From Paenibacillus chitinolyticus NBRC 15660 (lineage in GTDB: Bacteria; Bacillota; Bacilli; Paenibacillales; NBRC-103111): a stretch of DNA of 64,000 nt. Position numbers and translations under genes: made by a program. Where the stretch lies: contig NZ_BBJT01000003.1 of the NCBI RefSeq assembly GCF_000739915.1, positions 620,001-684,000 of the forward strand, in the 5' to 3' direction. The notes under the pieces are model-generated. The model ran no database searches, was not told the origin of the DNA, and worked only from the letters and a program-made list of their open reading frames with translations. Each line of letters begins with the position of its first letter. The stretch's first letter is position 1. Shown piece after piece: positions 1 through 7,694 of this stretch.

Positions 1-391
1 AACCGGCAGTCCCCGCTTTGCATGCGTACTGCCACTCCGCTTCCGTAGGAAGCCGGTAGCCGTCCGCCTCCCAATCGCACAGGATCGTTAGACCGTCTCC
101 GCTTATCGAATAACATTCTTTCAGTCCGGCTTGCCGTGAAAATAAATTACAAAAAGAAACGGCTTCCTCCCAGGAAATGTTCACAGCCGGCTTCGAATTT
201 TCGTCCGGTGAATAGGCTGAATTCGTCGTAACTGCCTTGTACATCCCCTCGGTTACAGGAAAACGGGCAAGCAGAAACGGTCTTATTTCGGCTTTCCATT
301 TGGTATGGACACGGTCGTCTCTTAATTCGATTTCTCCGCCCGGAATGTTTACCATCGAATGGTCTATGTATGCTTTTCGTTCATCAGACAA
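1..391 (-). CDS. Formylglycine-generating-enzyme (SUMF1/FGE-sulfatase) family protein, 3' end cut by the window edge
   Basis: Only the first ~130 residues are visible. After an N-terminal IPGGEIELRDD stretch the frame carries FLLARFPVTEGMY, then PAVNISWEEAVSFCNLFSR and finally YRLPTEAEWQYACKAG. These are hallmark blocks of the FGE-sulfatase fold, used by formylglycine-generating enzymes, EgtB-like sulfoxide synthases and iron(II)-dependent hydroxylases. No in-frame ATG exists near the N-terminus except an internal one at 355. I place the start at the TTG at 391 because GGGAGG lies 8 nt upstream (405-400). The catalytic cysteine or iron ligands of the C-terminal half are outside the window, so the exact reaction cannot be assigned. 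No sulfatase gene is visible nearby. Confidence 0.75.
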   Translation of the reverse strand, partial: MSDERKAYIDHSMVNIPGGEIELRDDRVHTKWKAEIRPFLLARFPVTEGMYKAVTTNSAYSPDENSKPAVNISWEEAVSFCNLFSRQAGLKECYSISGDGLTILCDWEADGYRLPTEAEWQYACKAGTAG

Positions 392-743
392 ACGGCCTTC
401 CTCCCAATGACTCTGATTTTACAAATCTTACCGTGCTTGGAACCGTTAATCAATATAAACATTACCCGGGCGTGGATTTTAAGCACAGTTTATGGTTTCA
501 GACTCACACCACGATCTGCAAAATGCGGCTTGCCGGCCGCATACTAAACGGCATGATAAAGTCCATCCCCGTCCAAAGAAAGGAGCGCGTTATCCGCATC
601 GCTATGATTACAGGTTAACGCCATGGCGACCGTATTAAAAAAACCGCGATAATCGCGCGGTTTTCTCAGGCATATTAGTGTGTTTTCGATAGGAGAACCT
701 TTGGTTCCCTGCCGTTTGACCGGGGTGAGGCGAGACCCGAATC
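392..743. other. Intergenic region, no gene supported
   Basis: This stretch separates the FGE-like gene, which reads left from 391, from the end of a minus-strand membrane-protein pair at 744. The short open frames here lack Shine-Dalgarno sequences and family resemblance. The only clear element is the terminator hairpin at 634-666. The promoter of the FGE-like gene should lie between about 410 and 630, but no convincing -35/-10 pair was identified. Confidence 0.5.
634..666 (-). terminator. Intrinsic terminator of the small membrane-protein pair
   Basis: A 9-bp perfect stem AAAACCGCG / CGCGGTTTT (640-648 with 656-664) has a 7-nt loop and is followed on the minus strand by TTTAAT. It lies about 80 nt beyond the stop codon at 744. 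Confidence 0.8.
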
Positions 744-1157
744 CTAAGAGGACAAAGAACTCTCCTCTGGAGGGTTGTCCGCCCGGAACCGGGCGGCGAT
801 GAGCTTTTCTAGCAGCAGATGCCCCGTATACAGCCCTCCCATAATAAGCAGCATCCCAAGCGGCCCTTTCTGCAAGGCCGTCTGCCAGCCTTCGTAATAA
901 GCAAAGACACCGGTTAACATACTTAGGCCGAGCACACCCACGAATATCTTCTTTTTGCGGGATTCTTTCTGGGGAACAGACAATAGCTTTTCACGAAGCC
1001 GGATATTCATCGCAGCCAGAGAGATCAGGACAAAATAGATCGTTTGGGCCGGGTGTGTCGAGTCGAAGAAAATAAACGAGTACACGAAATAAAAAGGGAC
1101 TCCGAACGTACCCAAAAAGATGGCGTTATAAACCAGCCTGATTTTCAGAGGGACCAC
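744..1157 (-). CDS. Hypothetical four-helix membrane protein
   Basis: The 137-residue product shows about four hydrophobic segments (roughly residues 10-30, 38-50, 72-87 and 98-113), separated by a basic loop QKESRKKK that predicts the inside face. The tail is charged and serine-rich. The start is a GTG directly abutting the TGA of the upstream gene, with no spacer, so the pair is almost certainly translationally coupled. No family is recognised. Because it is co-transcribed with another small membrane protein, a joint membrane role is likely but unknown. Confidence 0.6.
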   Translation of the reverse strand: MVPLKIRLVYNAIFLGTFGVPFYFVYSFIFFDSTHPAQTIYFVLISLAAMNIRLREKLLSVPQKESRKKKIFVGVLGLSMLTGVFAYYEGWQTALQKGPLGMLLIMGGLYTGHLLLEKLIAARFRADNPPEESSLSS

Positions 1158-1379
1158 TCAGCTCTCCTTCGTTTCCGGCGGAAGCACCGCCGTATTCGGT
1201 TTGGATGCCATGTACGTATCGAGAGCTTTGTTCGCTTTAAGGGCGAGCCTGATTAACACGATCAGAAGAACGATCCCTAGTACAAGCAGGACCCCGTACC
1301 CCGCCATCATCAGCATTTGAATCAGTACGAACGGATTTACCGCCGCAGCAGTTGCAGATGCACCACTATCCATATCCAT
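1158..1379 (-). CDS. Small single-span membrane protein
   Basis: The 73-residue product has one long hydrophobic segment (about residues 17-45, rich in Leu, Val and Ile) followed by a positively charged RLALKANK stretch and a polar tail. This predicts an N-out, C-in single-pass protein. AGGAAGGA lies just upstream of two in-phase ATGs (1379 and 1373); the second has the better spacing. It is the first gene of a two-gene unit with the membrane protein ending at 744. The function is not recognisable. Confidence 0.6.
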   Translation of the reverse strand: MDMDSGASATAAAVNPFVLIQMLMMAGYGVLLVLGIVLLIVLIRLALKANKALDTYMASKPNTAVLPPETKES

Positions 1380-1489
1380 CTTCCTTCCTGTAACTAAAGC
1401 TTAGATCCATCTTACGAAGCTTTTGCGGGTAAAAGCGATGTTCCGGGCCTCTGCCCACTTGTTATATTTTACCACCTCTTAAATCCTCT

Positions 1490-2458
1490 TCACAGCTCTT
1501 TATTCCCTTTATTGTCGTAAAGCTCCAATATCCCTTTCGTTACCGCGATTAATCCCGAACGAAGCTCTTCCGGCGCGAGAACATAAACGCTGCTGCCGTA
1601 ACCGAGCAGGATGCCTATAGCCGATTCCAACGTATTGAATTCGGTGTCCGTTTCCACCCAGCCGTTGTCGGCTTCGCTTGGATTCCGTACTTTTGCAAAC
1701 CGTTCTCTGGAAAAGCGGTGAAACTCAGGCTCCCTGATCTTAATTTTTGCGGGATAGCGCGGAAGCTTTGCCGTAAACTCTTTCAGTGACTGTTCCCAGT
1801 ACCCGGCAAGATCGAATGTCGCCGGCCTTGTAAAATGTTCCTCCGAGAGCTCCGCTTCAAGCAGCCGGGAAATTCTGTAGGTTCTCATCTCTCCCTCTGC
1901 TTCGGCAACCGCATACCAGATGCTGCCTTTGGCGACAAGGCCGAGCGGATGGATGATCCGCTCCGCGATCCGGTCGTCGCGCCGGTAGCGGATGCGCATC
2001 TTCCTCTCCTCCCACACCGCTTCCTGTACGAGCGGAAGATGGGGAAGCTGCTCCGCCGAGCGGTGCCAGCCTGCCCCGTCGATGTGGATGCGCTGCCGGA
2101 CGCGCTCCGTTTCCTTCCGCATGGATGCAGGCGAAGCGGCCAGCAGCTTCTGGAAAGCGCTGTCGTATTCGCTGCTCATGCCGAGATCCGACAGCAGGGC
2201 GGAATCGTTCGCGATCAGAAGCGTCGCGATTTCTTCCGCTTTCATGCCGGTCAGCCGGGTGCGGTAGCCTTCCGTCAGGGACCATCCGCCGCCCGATCCC
2301 CGCTCCGCATAAACCGGAATGCCCGCAGCGCTCAACGCCTCCATGTCCCGGAAGATGGTCCGTTCCGACACCTCAAGCTTTTCGGCGAGTTCGCGGGACG
2401 ACATTTTCCCCTGGTTTTGCAGCAATAATAAAAGAGACAGCAATCGGTCGGCTCTCAT
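1490..2458 (-). CDS. YafY/PafC-type transcriptional regulator (HTH + WYL domain)
   Basis: Residues ~1-60 form a DeoR/HTH_11-type winged helix (SRELAEKLEVSERTIFRDM) followed by the usual IPVYAERGSGGGW wing. A WYL domain with the IWYAVAEAEG core and YRISRL follows at about residues 150-220, then a C-terminal WCX-like extension. WYL proteins are ligand-responsive repressors or activators; the ligand is generally unknown. The ATG at 2458 is preceded by AGAGGAA. The gene is divergent from an SDR oxidoreductase, and a palindrome in the shared region (2638-2654) is a plausible operator. Regulators of this family commonly control the adjacent divergent gene; that link is inference here. Confidence 0.85.
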   Translation of the reverse strand: MRADRLLSLLLLLQNQGKMSSRELAEKLEVSERTIFRDMEALSAAGIPVYAERGSGGGWSLTEGYRTRLTGMKAEEIATLLIANDSALLSDLGMSSEYDSAFQKLLAASPASMRKETERVRQRIHIDGAGWHRSAEQLPHLPLVQEAVWEERKMRIRYRRDDRIAERIIHPLGLVAKGSIWYAVAEAEGEMRTYRISRLLEAELSEEHFTRPATFDLAGYWEQSLKEFTAKLPRYPAKIKIREPEFHRFSRERFAKVRNPSEADNGWVETDTEFNTLESAIGILLGYGSSVYVLAPEELRSGLIAVTKGILELYDNKGNKEL

Positions 2459-2759
2459 CGTTATTCCTCTTTTCTACCCTTTTTCGGCACCCCCGGCCAT
2501 TCTCTTTCCTCGGAATTTTTCATGGTTAAATGCTGATTCTGATTGGTTGAGGTTGGTCGGCTGTTTTTATGGAAAGTTATTCTCCATCGGCAGTTCTGAA
2601 CGGCGCGGGGCTTTTCGTTCAATTTACTATAGCAATTATGACAGGGGTTGTCATATATCCCCTCTTATACTGGGTACAGGTTGCGGGCGGCTAATCGATC
2701 CGCTGCCTGCACAGACACAGCAATCCGCTATTAGTTGAGACCAAAAAGGAGAGATCGCA
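2459..2759. other. Divergent promoter region between the WYL regulator and the SDR gene
   Basis: No gene is supported in these 301 nt. The region holds the palindrome at 2638-2654. A possible minus-strand promoter is ATGACA (2654-2649), 17 nt, then TATAGT (2631-2626), in which the -35 box overlaps one arm of the palindrome. A TATACT at 2666-2671 could serve as a plus-strand -10, but no good -35 is in register. Confidence 0.45.
2638..2654. promoter_or_regulatory. Candidate operator palindrome for the WYL regulator
   Basis: The sequence ATGACA-GGGGT-TGTCAT is a perfect 6-bp inverted repeat with a 5-nt centre. It sits between two divergent genes and overlaps the possible regulator promoter, as expected of an autoregulatory operator. 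Assignment to the adjacent regulator is inferred from position only. Confidence 0.5.
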
Positions 2760-3635
2760 ATGAAATCGAAATCACTGGAAGGAACGATCGCCGTAGTGGC
2801 AGGAGCGACGCGCGGCGTCGGAAGAGGCATTGCAGCCATGCTCGGGGAGGCGGGAGCGACCGTGTACTGCACCGGGCGCAGTGTCCGTGGAAACCTCTCG
2901 AACATGGGGCGCAGCGAAACGATCGAGGAGACGGCCGAGCTTGTAACCGCTAAAGGAGGCCGGGGAATCGCCGTCCGCGTGGACCACACGGTAGAAGAAG
3001 ATGTCAAAGCGCTCTTCGAGCGGGTAAAACTGGAGCAGAACGGCAGGCTTGACCTCCTGGTGAACGATGTGTGGGGCGGAGATCCTTTGACCGAGTGGGG
3101 AAAAACGTTCTGGGAGCATTCTCTGCAGGACGGACTTCTTATTCAGAAGCGTGCGGTTCGTTCCCATATGCTCACCAGCTATTACGGGGCCCCCTTGCTG
3201 GTTTCCCGCAAGCAGGGCATGATTCTCGAAATTACGGACGGTTTCGATTACCGCTACCGGGGAAACCTGTATTACAGTCTGGCCAAAATTTCCGCCATTC
3301 ATCTGGCGGAGGCGATGGCCGCTGATCTAAAGCCGCACGGAGTAACGGCGGCAGCCGTCACCCCGGGTTTTCTCCGCTCGGAAGCGATGCTTGATCATTT
3401 CGGCGTCAAGGAAGAAAACTGGAGAGACGCCATAGCGCAGGAGCCTCATTACAGCGAGTCCGAAACGCCGTTCTATATCGGACGGGGAATCGCCGCGCTT
3501 GCGGCCGATCCGGACAAATTCGCGAAGTCGGGCAAGGTGCTGACGAGCTGGGGATTGTCCGACGAGTACGGTTTCAGCGATGTCGACGGCAGAAGGCCCC
3601 ATTGGGGCCGCCATGCGGCGGAGCACGGCTTGTAA
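2760..3635 (+). CDS. Short-chain dehydrogenase/reductase (SDR) family oxidoreductase
   Basis: The 291-residue protein begins with a classical Rossmann beta-alpha-beta and the glycine motif GATRGVGRG (G15, G19, G21), which binds NAD(P). The catalytic YxxxK is Y172-SLA-K176. At the position where SDRs normally place the catalytic serine, 13 residues before the tyrosine, the sequence reads ITD, so threonine (T159) appears to replace serine. The NNAG-like motif is also altered (LVNDVWGG). A good Shine-Dalgarno AAGGAGA precedes the ATG. The substrate is unknown. It is transcribed away from a WYL regulator, its likely controller, and ends before a shared terminator facing cysK. Confidence 0.85.
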   Translation: MKSKSLEGTIAVVAGATRGVGRGIAAMLGEAGATVYCTGRSVRGNLSNMGRSETIEETAELVTAKGGRGIAVRVDHTVEEDVKALFERVKLEQNGRLDLLVNDVWGGDPLTEWGKTFWEHSLQDGLLIQKRAVRSHMLTSYYGAPLLVSRKQGMILEITDGFDYRYRGNLYYSLAKISAIHLAEAMAADLKPHGVTAAAVTPGFLRSEAMLDHFGVKEENWRDAIAQEPHYSESETPFYIGRGIAALAADPDKFAKSGKVLTSWGLSDEYGFSDVDGRRPHWGRHAAEHGL

Positions 3636-3666
3636 GACGAGCGGCGGAACGCTTAAGACGCCAAAT

Positions 3667-3695
3667 AAGGCAGCCACGATTCAGGTGGCTGCCTT
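3667..3695. terminator. Bidirectional terminator between the SDR gene and cysK
   Basis: An 11-bp perfect stem AAGGCAGCCAC / GTGGCTGCCTT (3667-3677 with 3685-3695) has a 7-nt loop. It lies between two convergent genes and has modest T-rich flanks on both sides. Confidence 0.75.
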
Positions 3696-3731
3696 AAAGT
3701 GTTTTATGCGGGTTGAGAGAGGAACCCCGTC

Positions 3732-4667
3732 CTACTCTTCCTGGAACAAGTCGGTGGACAAGTAGCGTTCCCCGGTATCGGGCAGCAGGACTACGATCGT
3801 CTTGCCTTTGTTCTCCGGGCGCTCCGCCAGCACGGAAGCCGCATGAACGGCCGCTCCGGAAGAAATTCCGACGAGCAAACCTTCGTTTCTCGCCAGCAGA
3901 CGGGCCGTCGTAAGAGCTTCCTCGTTTTTCACGGTCAGAATCTCGTCGACCACGGAGGAGTCGAAATTACCCGGCACGAAGCCTGCTCCGATTCCCTGGA
4001 TTTTGTGCATGCCTCTTTTTCCCCCGGACAGGACAGGCGAATCAGCCGGCTCCACGGCGACGATGTTCACCGCGGGATTTTTCGCTTTCAGCGCTTGTCC
4101 AACCCCTGAAACCGTCCCGCCCGTGCCGACTCCGGCAACAAATATATCGACGGTTCCATCCGTATCCCGCCAGATTTCTTCGGCTGTCGTCCGGCGGTGT
4201 ACGTCCGGATTCGCCGGATTCTCGAACTGCTGCGGCACGAAAGCGCCCGGCAGTTCGGCCCCAAGCTCCTCCGCCTTGCGGATCGCGCCCGACATCCCCT
4301 CTTCCGCCGGTGTCAGAACAAGCTCCGCGCCAAGCGCCGCAAGCAGCTTCCTGCGCTCGATGCTGAAGCTCTCCGGCAGCGTGATGATAAGCTTGTAGCC
4401 GAGGGCCGCGGCCGCGAAAGCAAGGCCGACGCCCGTATTGCCGCTCGTCGGCTCGATAATGACGGAACCCGGCCGGAGCAGCCCCTTCTCTTCCGCGTCT
4501 TTGATCATCGCGTATCCGATGCGGTCCTTTACGCTGCCCGCCGGATTAAAATACTCCAGCTTAGCCAGCAGCCGCGCCTCAATTTGTTGTTTTTTACCGA
4601 AATTCACCAGTTCCAGCAGCGGTGTGTTTCCGATCAACTGCGTCAAATTCGTTGCAATGTTTGCCAT
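3732..4667 (-). CDS. cysK: Cysteine synthase A (O-acetylserine sulfhydrylase)
   Basis: This is a fold-type II PLP enzyme that joins O-acetyl-L-serine and sulfide to make cysteine in the cytoplasm. The PLP lysine is K47 within [11 protein letters not shown], and the phosphate/substrate loop TSGNTG is at residues 74-79. The glycine-rich PLP-phosphate loop [12 protein letters not shown] lies near residue 180. The C-terminus contains [11 protein letters not shown], typical of CysK. Its 311 residues match the family. GGGGGA precedes the ATG. The upstream 100 nt show no obvious CymR site or T-box. It stands alone, convergent with the SDR gene and downstream of an ankyrin lipoprotein gene on the same strand. 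Confidence 0.95.
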   Translation of the reverse strand: MANIATNLTQLIGNTPLLELVNFGKKQQIEARLLAKLEYFNPAGSVKDRIGYAMIKDAEEKGLLRPGSVIIEPTSGNTGVGLAFAAAALGYKLIITLPESFSIERRKLLAALGAELVLTPAEEGMSGAIRKAEELGAELPGAFVPQQFENPANPDVHRRTTAEEIWRDTDGTVDIFVAGVGTGGTVSGVGQALKAKNPAVNIVAVEPADSPVLSGGKRGMHKIQGIGAGFVPGNFDSSVVDEILTVKNEEALTTARLLARNEGLLVGISSGAAVHAASVLAERPENKGKTIVVLLPDTGERYLSTDLFQEE

Positions 4668-4771
4668 GGTTCTGTCCCCCGTTTGAGATGCTCTATCCCT
4701 ATCATGTTAGTCGGTTATCATTCTACGATACCACCAACGGGGGAAGATGACAAATTGGGGCAGCCTGCCTT

Positions 4772-5545
4772 TCACCGGCCTCCGGCCGCTTCCAGCATCG
4801 CGGCGATTGCCGTGAAATTGCGGGAGACGGCATGCCTGTAGACCGTGACACCGTCTCCGTCCGGCAGGTTGACGTCCGCCCCATGTTCCAGCAGCAGACG
4901 GATTATCGTCTGGTGAGCTTCTCCTCCGTCACCGAGGATGACGGCTTCCAGAAGCGCCGTCCAGCCCAGGCGGTTCACATGATTCACGTCCACCCGGGTC
5001 CGGGTGAGCAGCTCCCGCACAATGTCCACATGACCCCGTTCCGAAGCGGGAATGAGCGCCGTCCCCCCGTACCGGTTGATAAGAGCGGGATCGGCACCGG
5101 CGGATATGGCCAGCCGCAGCAGCTCCATATCCCCTTCGGCGCCGGCGTACAGGAACAGATTGTCGGAGCGGTCGTTGCGGATATTCACATCCGCCCCGGC
5201 TTTCAGCAGCACCCGGACGGCTTCGTGCCGCCGGTTGATCGCGGCCGCCATTACAGCCGTATTCCCCTGGCTATCCCGCGCGTCCACCTCGGCTCCTTCC
5301 CCGATCAGCGTCCGAACCTTCTCCGCGTCACCTTTCGCAGCCGCCTCCAGCAGCTGCGTGTTTTTTTCACTGGGCATTTCCATCTTTCCAATCCCCTCCG
5401 TTTCTGGTACTTGCGATCCTTGATAAACCGGCGTTTGCGCCGTTCCCGGGTCCGGGCTGACGGCCATCCCGCATCCGGTCAGCGCCGCGGAGATCAGGAC
5501 CGGGACGATCAGAGCCGGGATGAAGCTATTGATCCGCATGAACAT
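4772..5545 (-). CDS. Ankyrin-repeat lipoprotein
   Basis: The N-terminus has a hydrophobic signal and a lipobox ending LTGC (Cys about residue 25), predicting attachment to the outer face of the membrane. A short linker is followed by about six ankyrin repeats (residues ~62-255), with the usual GxTALxxA and LLxxGADVN elements. Ankyrin arrays bind other proteins; the partner is unknown. AGGAGG lies 9 nt before the ATG. It lies upstream of cysK on the same strand, with a ~100-nt gap, and downstream of a terminator that closes the secreted-protein gene. Confidence 0.8.
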   Translation of the reverse strand: MFMRINSFIPALIVPVLISAALTGCGMAVSPDPGTAQTPVYQGSQVPETEGIGKMEMPSEKNTQLLEAAAKGDAEKVRTLIGEGAEVDARDSQGNTAVMAAAINRRHEAVRVLLKAGADVNIRNDRSDNLFLYAGAEGDMELLRLAISAGADPALINRYGGTALIPASERGHVDIVRELLTRTRVDVNHVNRLGWTALLEAVILGDGGEAHQTIIRLLLEHGADVNLPDGDGVTVYRHAVSRNFTAIAAMLEAAGGR

Positions 5546-5574
5546 CGGCAGCCGCCTCCTTAAACTCTATAGGC

Positions 5575-5598
5575 AAAAGACCTCCGTGGAGGTCTTTT
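5575..5598 (-). terminator. Intrinsic terminator of the secreted-protein gene
   Basis: The hairpin AAAAGACCTCC / GGAGGTCTTTT (5575-5585 with 5588-5598) is perfectly paired and lies 12 nt after the stop codon at 5611. Confidence 0.85.
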
Positions 5599-5610
5599 CG
5601 AAGCTTACGT

Positions 5611-6897
5611 TTAGCTGTTTTTCAAAGCATCGGTATTCAAGCTGATCTTGCCCTGCTGGGTTGCCCACGAGCCGGACGCCGTGACGGTGTAAGACTTGCC
5701 GGGACTCAGCTGCGTGCCTGCCGCCAGCTCGAACGTGCCGACCGCTCCTTTGCGGCTCGTCACCTTGTAGACGGCCGTCAGCTTCTTGCCGTCTCCGTCC
5801 GTCAGCTCTACGCTGCGGCCGGAGAACAGCTCGTCACGCGGGTCGGCCGCAAGCGTAATGTCGACGGAGGCCGGGCTGACGGCTTTTGCGGACGCGATCA
5901 CAAGCGGCGCGGCGGAACGGGCGGTGAAAGACGCTTCCGTCACGGTCGCCCAATCTGCCGTGACCTTGTATGTTACGCCGGGAGTCAGCGTCTGTCCGGC
6001 AGGAAGGCGGAATTTCGGCGCCTGTCTGTCGTCGGTAGCCTGCGTATACGGAACATAAGCGGCCCGGATCGGCTGCCCGCCCTCCGGCGTAAGGGTGACG
6101 GACATATCACGGAGCGAGGAAATGATGTCGTACGATTTTCCGCCGCTTGCGTTGCGGTCGTTCAGGTACATTTCCAGTCCCCCGCGAGTACCGAAGTACG
6201 ATTCGACCACATATCCGTAATCGACGACTCCGTCTTTACGGAACGATTCCAGCTCGAACGTATCTGCCGTCACCTGCCGGGCTACCGCCAGTTTTACCGT
6301 GTGGGCAGAGCCCGTAAACTTGCCCGCGGCTTTACCTTTGTACGTCAGGCTGTATGTTTTGCCCGGCTGCTGAACGGTTACGGGCACCACATACGTGGAG
6401 CGGGCTCCGTTCTTAAGCTGCGGAACGTTGCGGATCGTCATCCCGTTGTCGAATTGAAAATTCGCTTTCGCTTTGTCCAGATTCACGTCGGCCGCGGTCA
6501 AAGGGGAATCGAACGTGATTTCAAGCGTTGCGACAGAAAGCACCTTGATATCCGTCACGGCCGCATGCTCCGACGGAATATGGGCAATCGCCTTAAATCC
6601 GAGACGGGCCGCCTCCCCTTTAGTGACACGGGCACCCGGCTCGTAGTTTTTCAGCCACTGCTGAATGACCAGAGGTTTCTTCTCTGTAAGCTGGGCGATC
6701 CGGCTGACAAGCTCCTGCTGGGTCAGCATCAATCTCCCGTGGTCCGAGTGATGCCCCCCTGCCGGCGAGAGGTCCCCGTTCGCGGATACGGCCGGAGTCT
6801 TGGCGGATTGAGCGGCAGCGGGAGCGGCATTTAAGGGAAGCATGACCGAAGCGGCTACAGCCGAAACCGTCAGCAGTTGAAGCAATGTTTTTTTCAT
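5611..6897 (-). CDS. Secreted protein of unknown function with repeated beta-sandwich-like modules
   Basis: A Sec signal peptide (MKKTLLQLLTVSAVAASVML... ending near AAAAQS, residue ~30) directs export. After a charged helical region (~55-100) come about three modules of ~100 residues. Each contains phrases such as YSLTYKGKAAG, YKVTADWATVTE and YTVTASGSWATQ, resembling the bacterial Ig-like/SbsA-type modules of surface proteins. No catalytic motif, SLH domain or sorting signal is visible. AGGAGG precedes the ATG. It lies directly downstream of an OmpR-type two-component system on the same strand. Its leader shares the ATCAAGAA motif with the kinase promoter region, so it may be a regulatory target. 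Confidence 0.6.
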   Translation of the reverse strand: MKKTLLQLLTVSAVAASVMLPLNAAPAAAQSAKTPAVSANGDLSPAGGHHSDHGRLMLTQQELVSRIAQLTEKKPLVIQQWLKNYEPGARVTKGEAARLGFKAIAHIPSEHAAVTDIKVLSVATLEITFDSPLTAADVNLDKAKANFQFDNGMTIRNVPQLKNGARSTYVVPVTVQQPGKTYSLTYKGKAAGKFTGSAHTVKLAVARQVTADTFELESFRKDGVVDYGYVVESYFGTRGGLEMYLNDRNASGGKSYDIISSLRDMSVTLTPEGGQPIRAAYVPYTQATDDRQAPKFRLPAGQTLTPGVTYKVTADWATVTEASFTARSAAPLVIASAKAVSPASVDITLAADPRDELFSGRSVELTDGDGKKLTAVYKVTSRKGAVGTFELAAGTQLSPGKSYTVTASGSWATQQGKISLNTDALKNS

Positions 6898-6908
6898 AAA
6901 AGTTCCTC

Positions 6909-6947
6909 CTGTAGGGTGAGTGATAAGTTCTTGATTTCATCCTACAG
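6909..6947 (-). promoter_or_regulatory. Leader inverted repeat and ATCAAGAA motif before the secreted-protein gene
   Basis: The 7-nt arms CTGTAGG (6909-6915) and CCTACAG (6941-6947) are complementary and 25 nt apart. On the transcript the 3' arm merges into the Shine-Dalgarno (CCTACAGGAGG). The loop contains TTCTTGAT (6928-6935; ATCAAGAA on the coding strand), also found twice before the histidine-kinase gene. Confidence 0.4.
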
Positions 6948-7004
6948 AACGAAACTAAACGGCCCGGAAACAAATTCGAAACTTTTTCTAAACAGCTCCT
7001 CCCG

Positions 7005-7694
7005 TCAGCCCGAAAACCGGTAGCCGACTCCCCAAATCGTCTCGATATATTCCGGCGCGGAAGGATCGGCCTCGATTTTCTCGCGGATACGCCGCACATG
7101 AACGGTTACCGTCGCAATGTCTCCCATCGAATCCATTCCCCATATTTTTTCGAAAATTTCCTCCTTGCGGAAAACCCGGTTGGGGTGCCGGGCGAGAAAT
7201 AACAGGAGATCGAACTCCCTCGCGGGAAGCGGCACTTCTTTACCCCGGATATAGACCCGGCGCGATTCCGGTTCAATGGCCAGATCACGAATGCGGATTT
7301 CTCCCGGCGCCGTTTCCTTCAGCCCGACCAGCCTTTCATAACGCGTTAAGTGCGCCTTCACGCGCGCAACCAGCTCGCCCGGACTGAACGGCTTGGTCAT
7401 GTAATCGTCGGCGCCCATGCCGAGCCCGCGGATTTTATCGAACTCGTCTTTACGGGCGGATACGATGAGAATGGGAACTTCCATGGCCATGCGGATTTGA
7501 CGGCATACCTCGAAACCGTCTTTCCCGGGAAGCATCAGATCCAGGACGATCAGATCGAAGCCTTCCGTGAGCGCCTTGTTCAACCCGTCGTCCCCCCTGG
7601 TCGAAATCTCGACCTGAAACCCGTGCAAGTTCAAGTAATCCCTATGCAATTGGGCGATCGTCGCCTCGTCTTCAATGATCAGAATTTTTTTCAT
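7005..7694 (-). CDS. OmpR/PhoB-family response regulator
   Basis: The receiver domain (residues 1-~120) has the acidic pocket (EDE) and the phosphoacceptor aspartate in LIVLDLMLPGKDG (about residue 52), plus the switch lysine in DYMTKPFSPGEL. A winged-helix DNA-binding domain follows (~130-229), with PLPAREFDLL and VTVHVRRIREKIE. The start overlaps the 3' end of the kinase gene by 23 nt, with AAGGAA upstream, so the two are co-translated. It should bind DNA as a phosphorylated dimer; the ATCAAGAA motifs near 9279-9316 and 6928-6935 are candidate sites. The stimulus is unknown. Confidence 0.93.
   Translation of the reverse strand: MKKILIIEDEATIAQLHRDYLNLHGFQVEISTRGDDGLNKALTEGFDLIVLDLMLPGKDGFEVCRQIRMAMEVPILIVSARKDEFDKIRGLGMGADDYMTKPFSPGELVARVKAHLTRYERLVGLKETAPGEIRIRDLAIEPESRRVYIRGKEVPLPAREFDLLLFLARHPNRVFRKEEIFEKIWGMDSMGDIATVTVHVRRIREKIEADPSAPEYIETIWGVGYRFSG

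Noticed and set aside
359-618. Plus-strand frames of 62 and 82 codons at the left edge
   Set aside because: They begin opposite the start of the FGE-like gene, lack ribosome binding sites and have no recognisable sequence.
4668-4771. Possible T-box or S-box leader before cysK
   Set aside because: The leader is about 100 nt with no specifier stem, T-box consensus or terminator pair.
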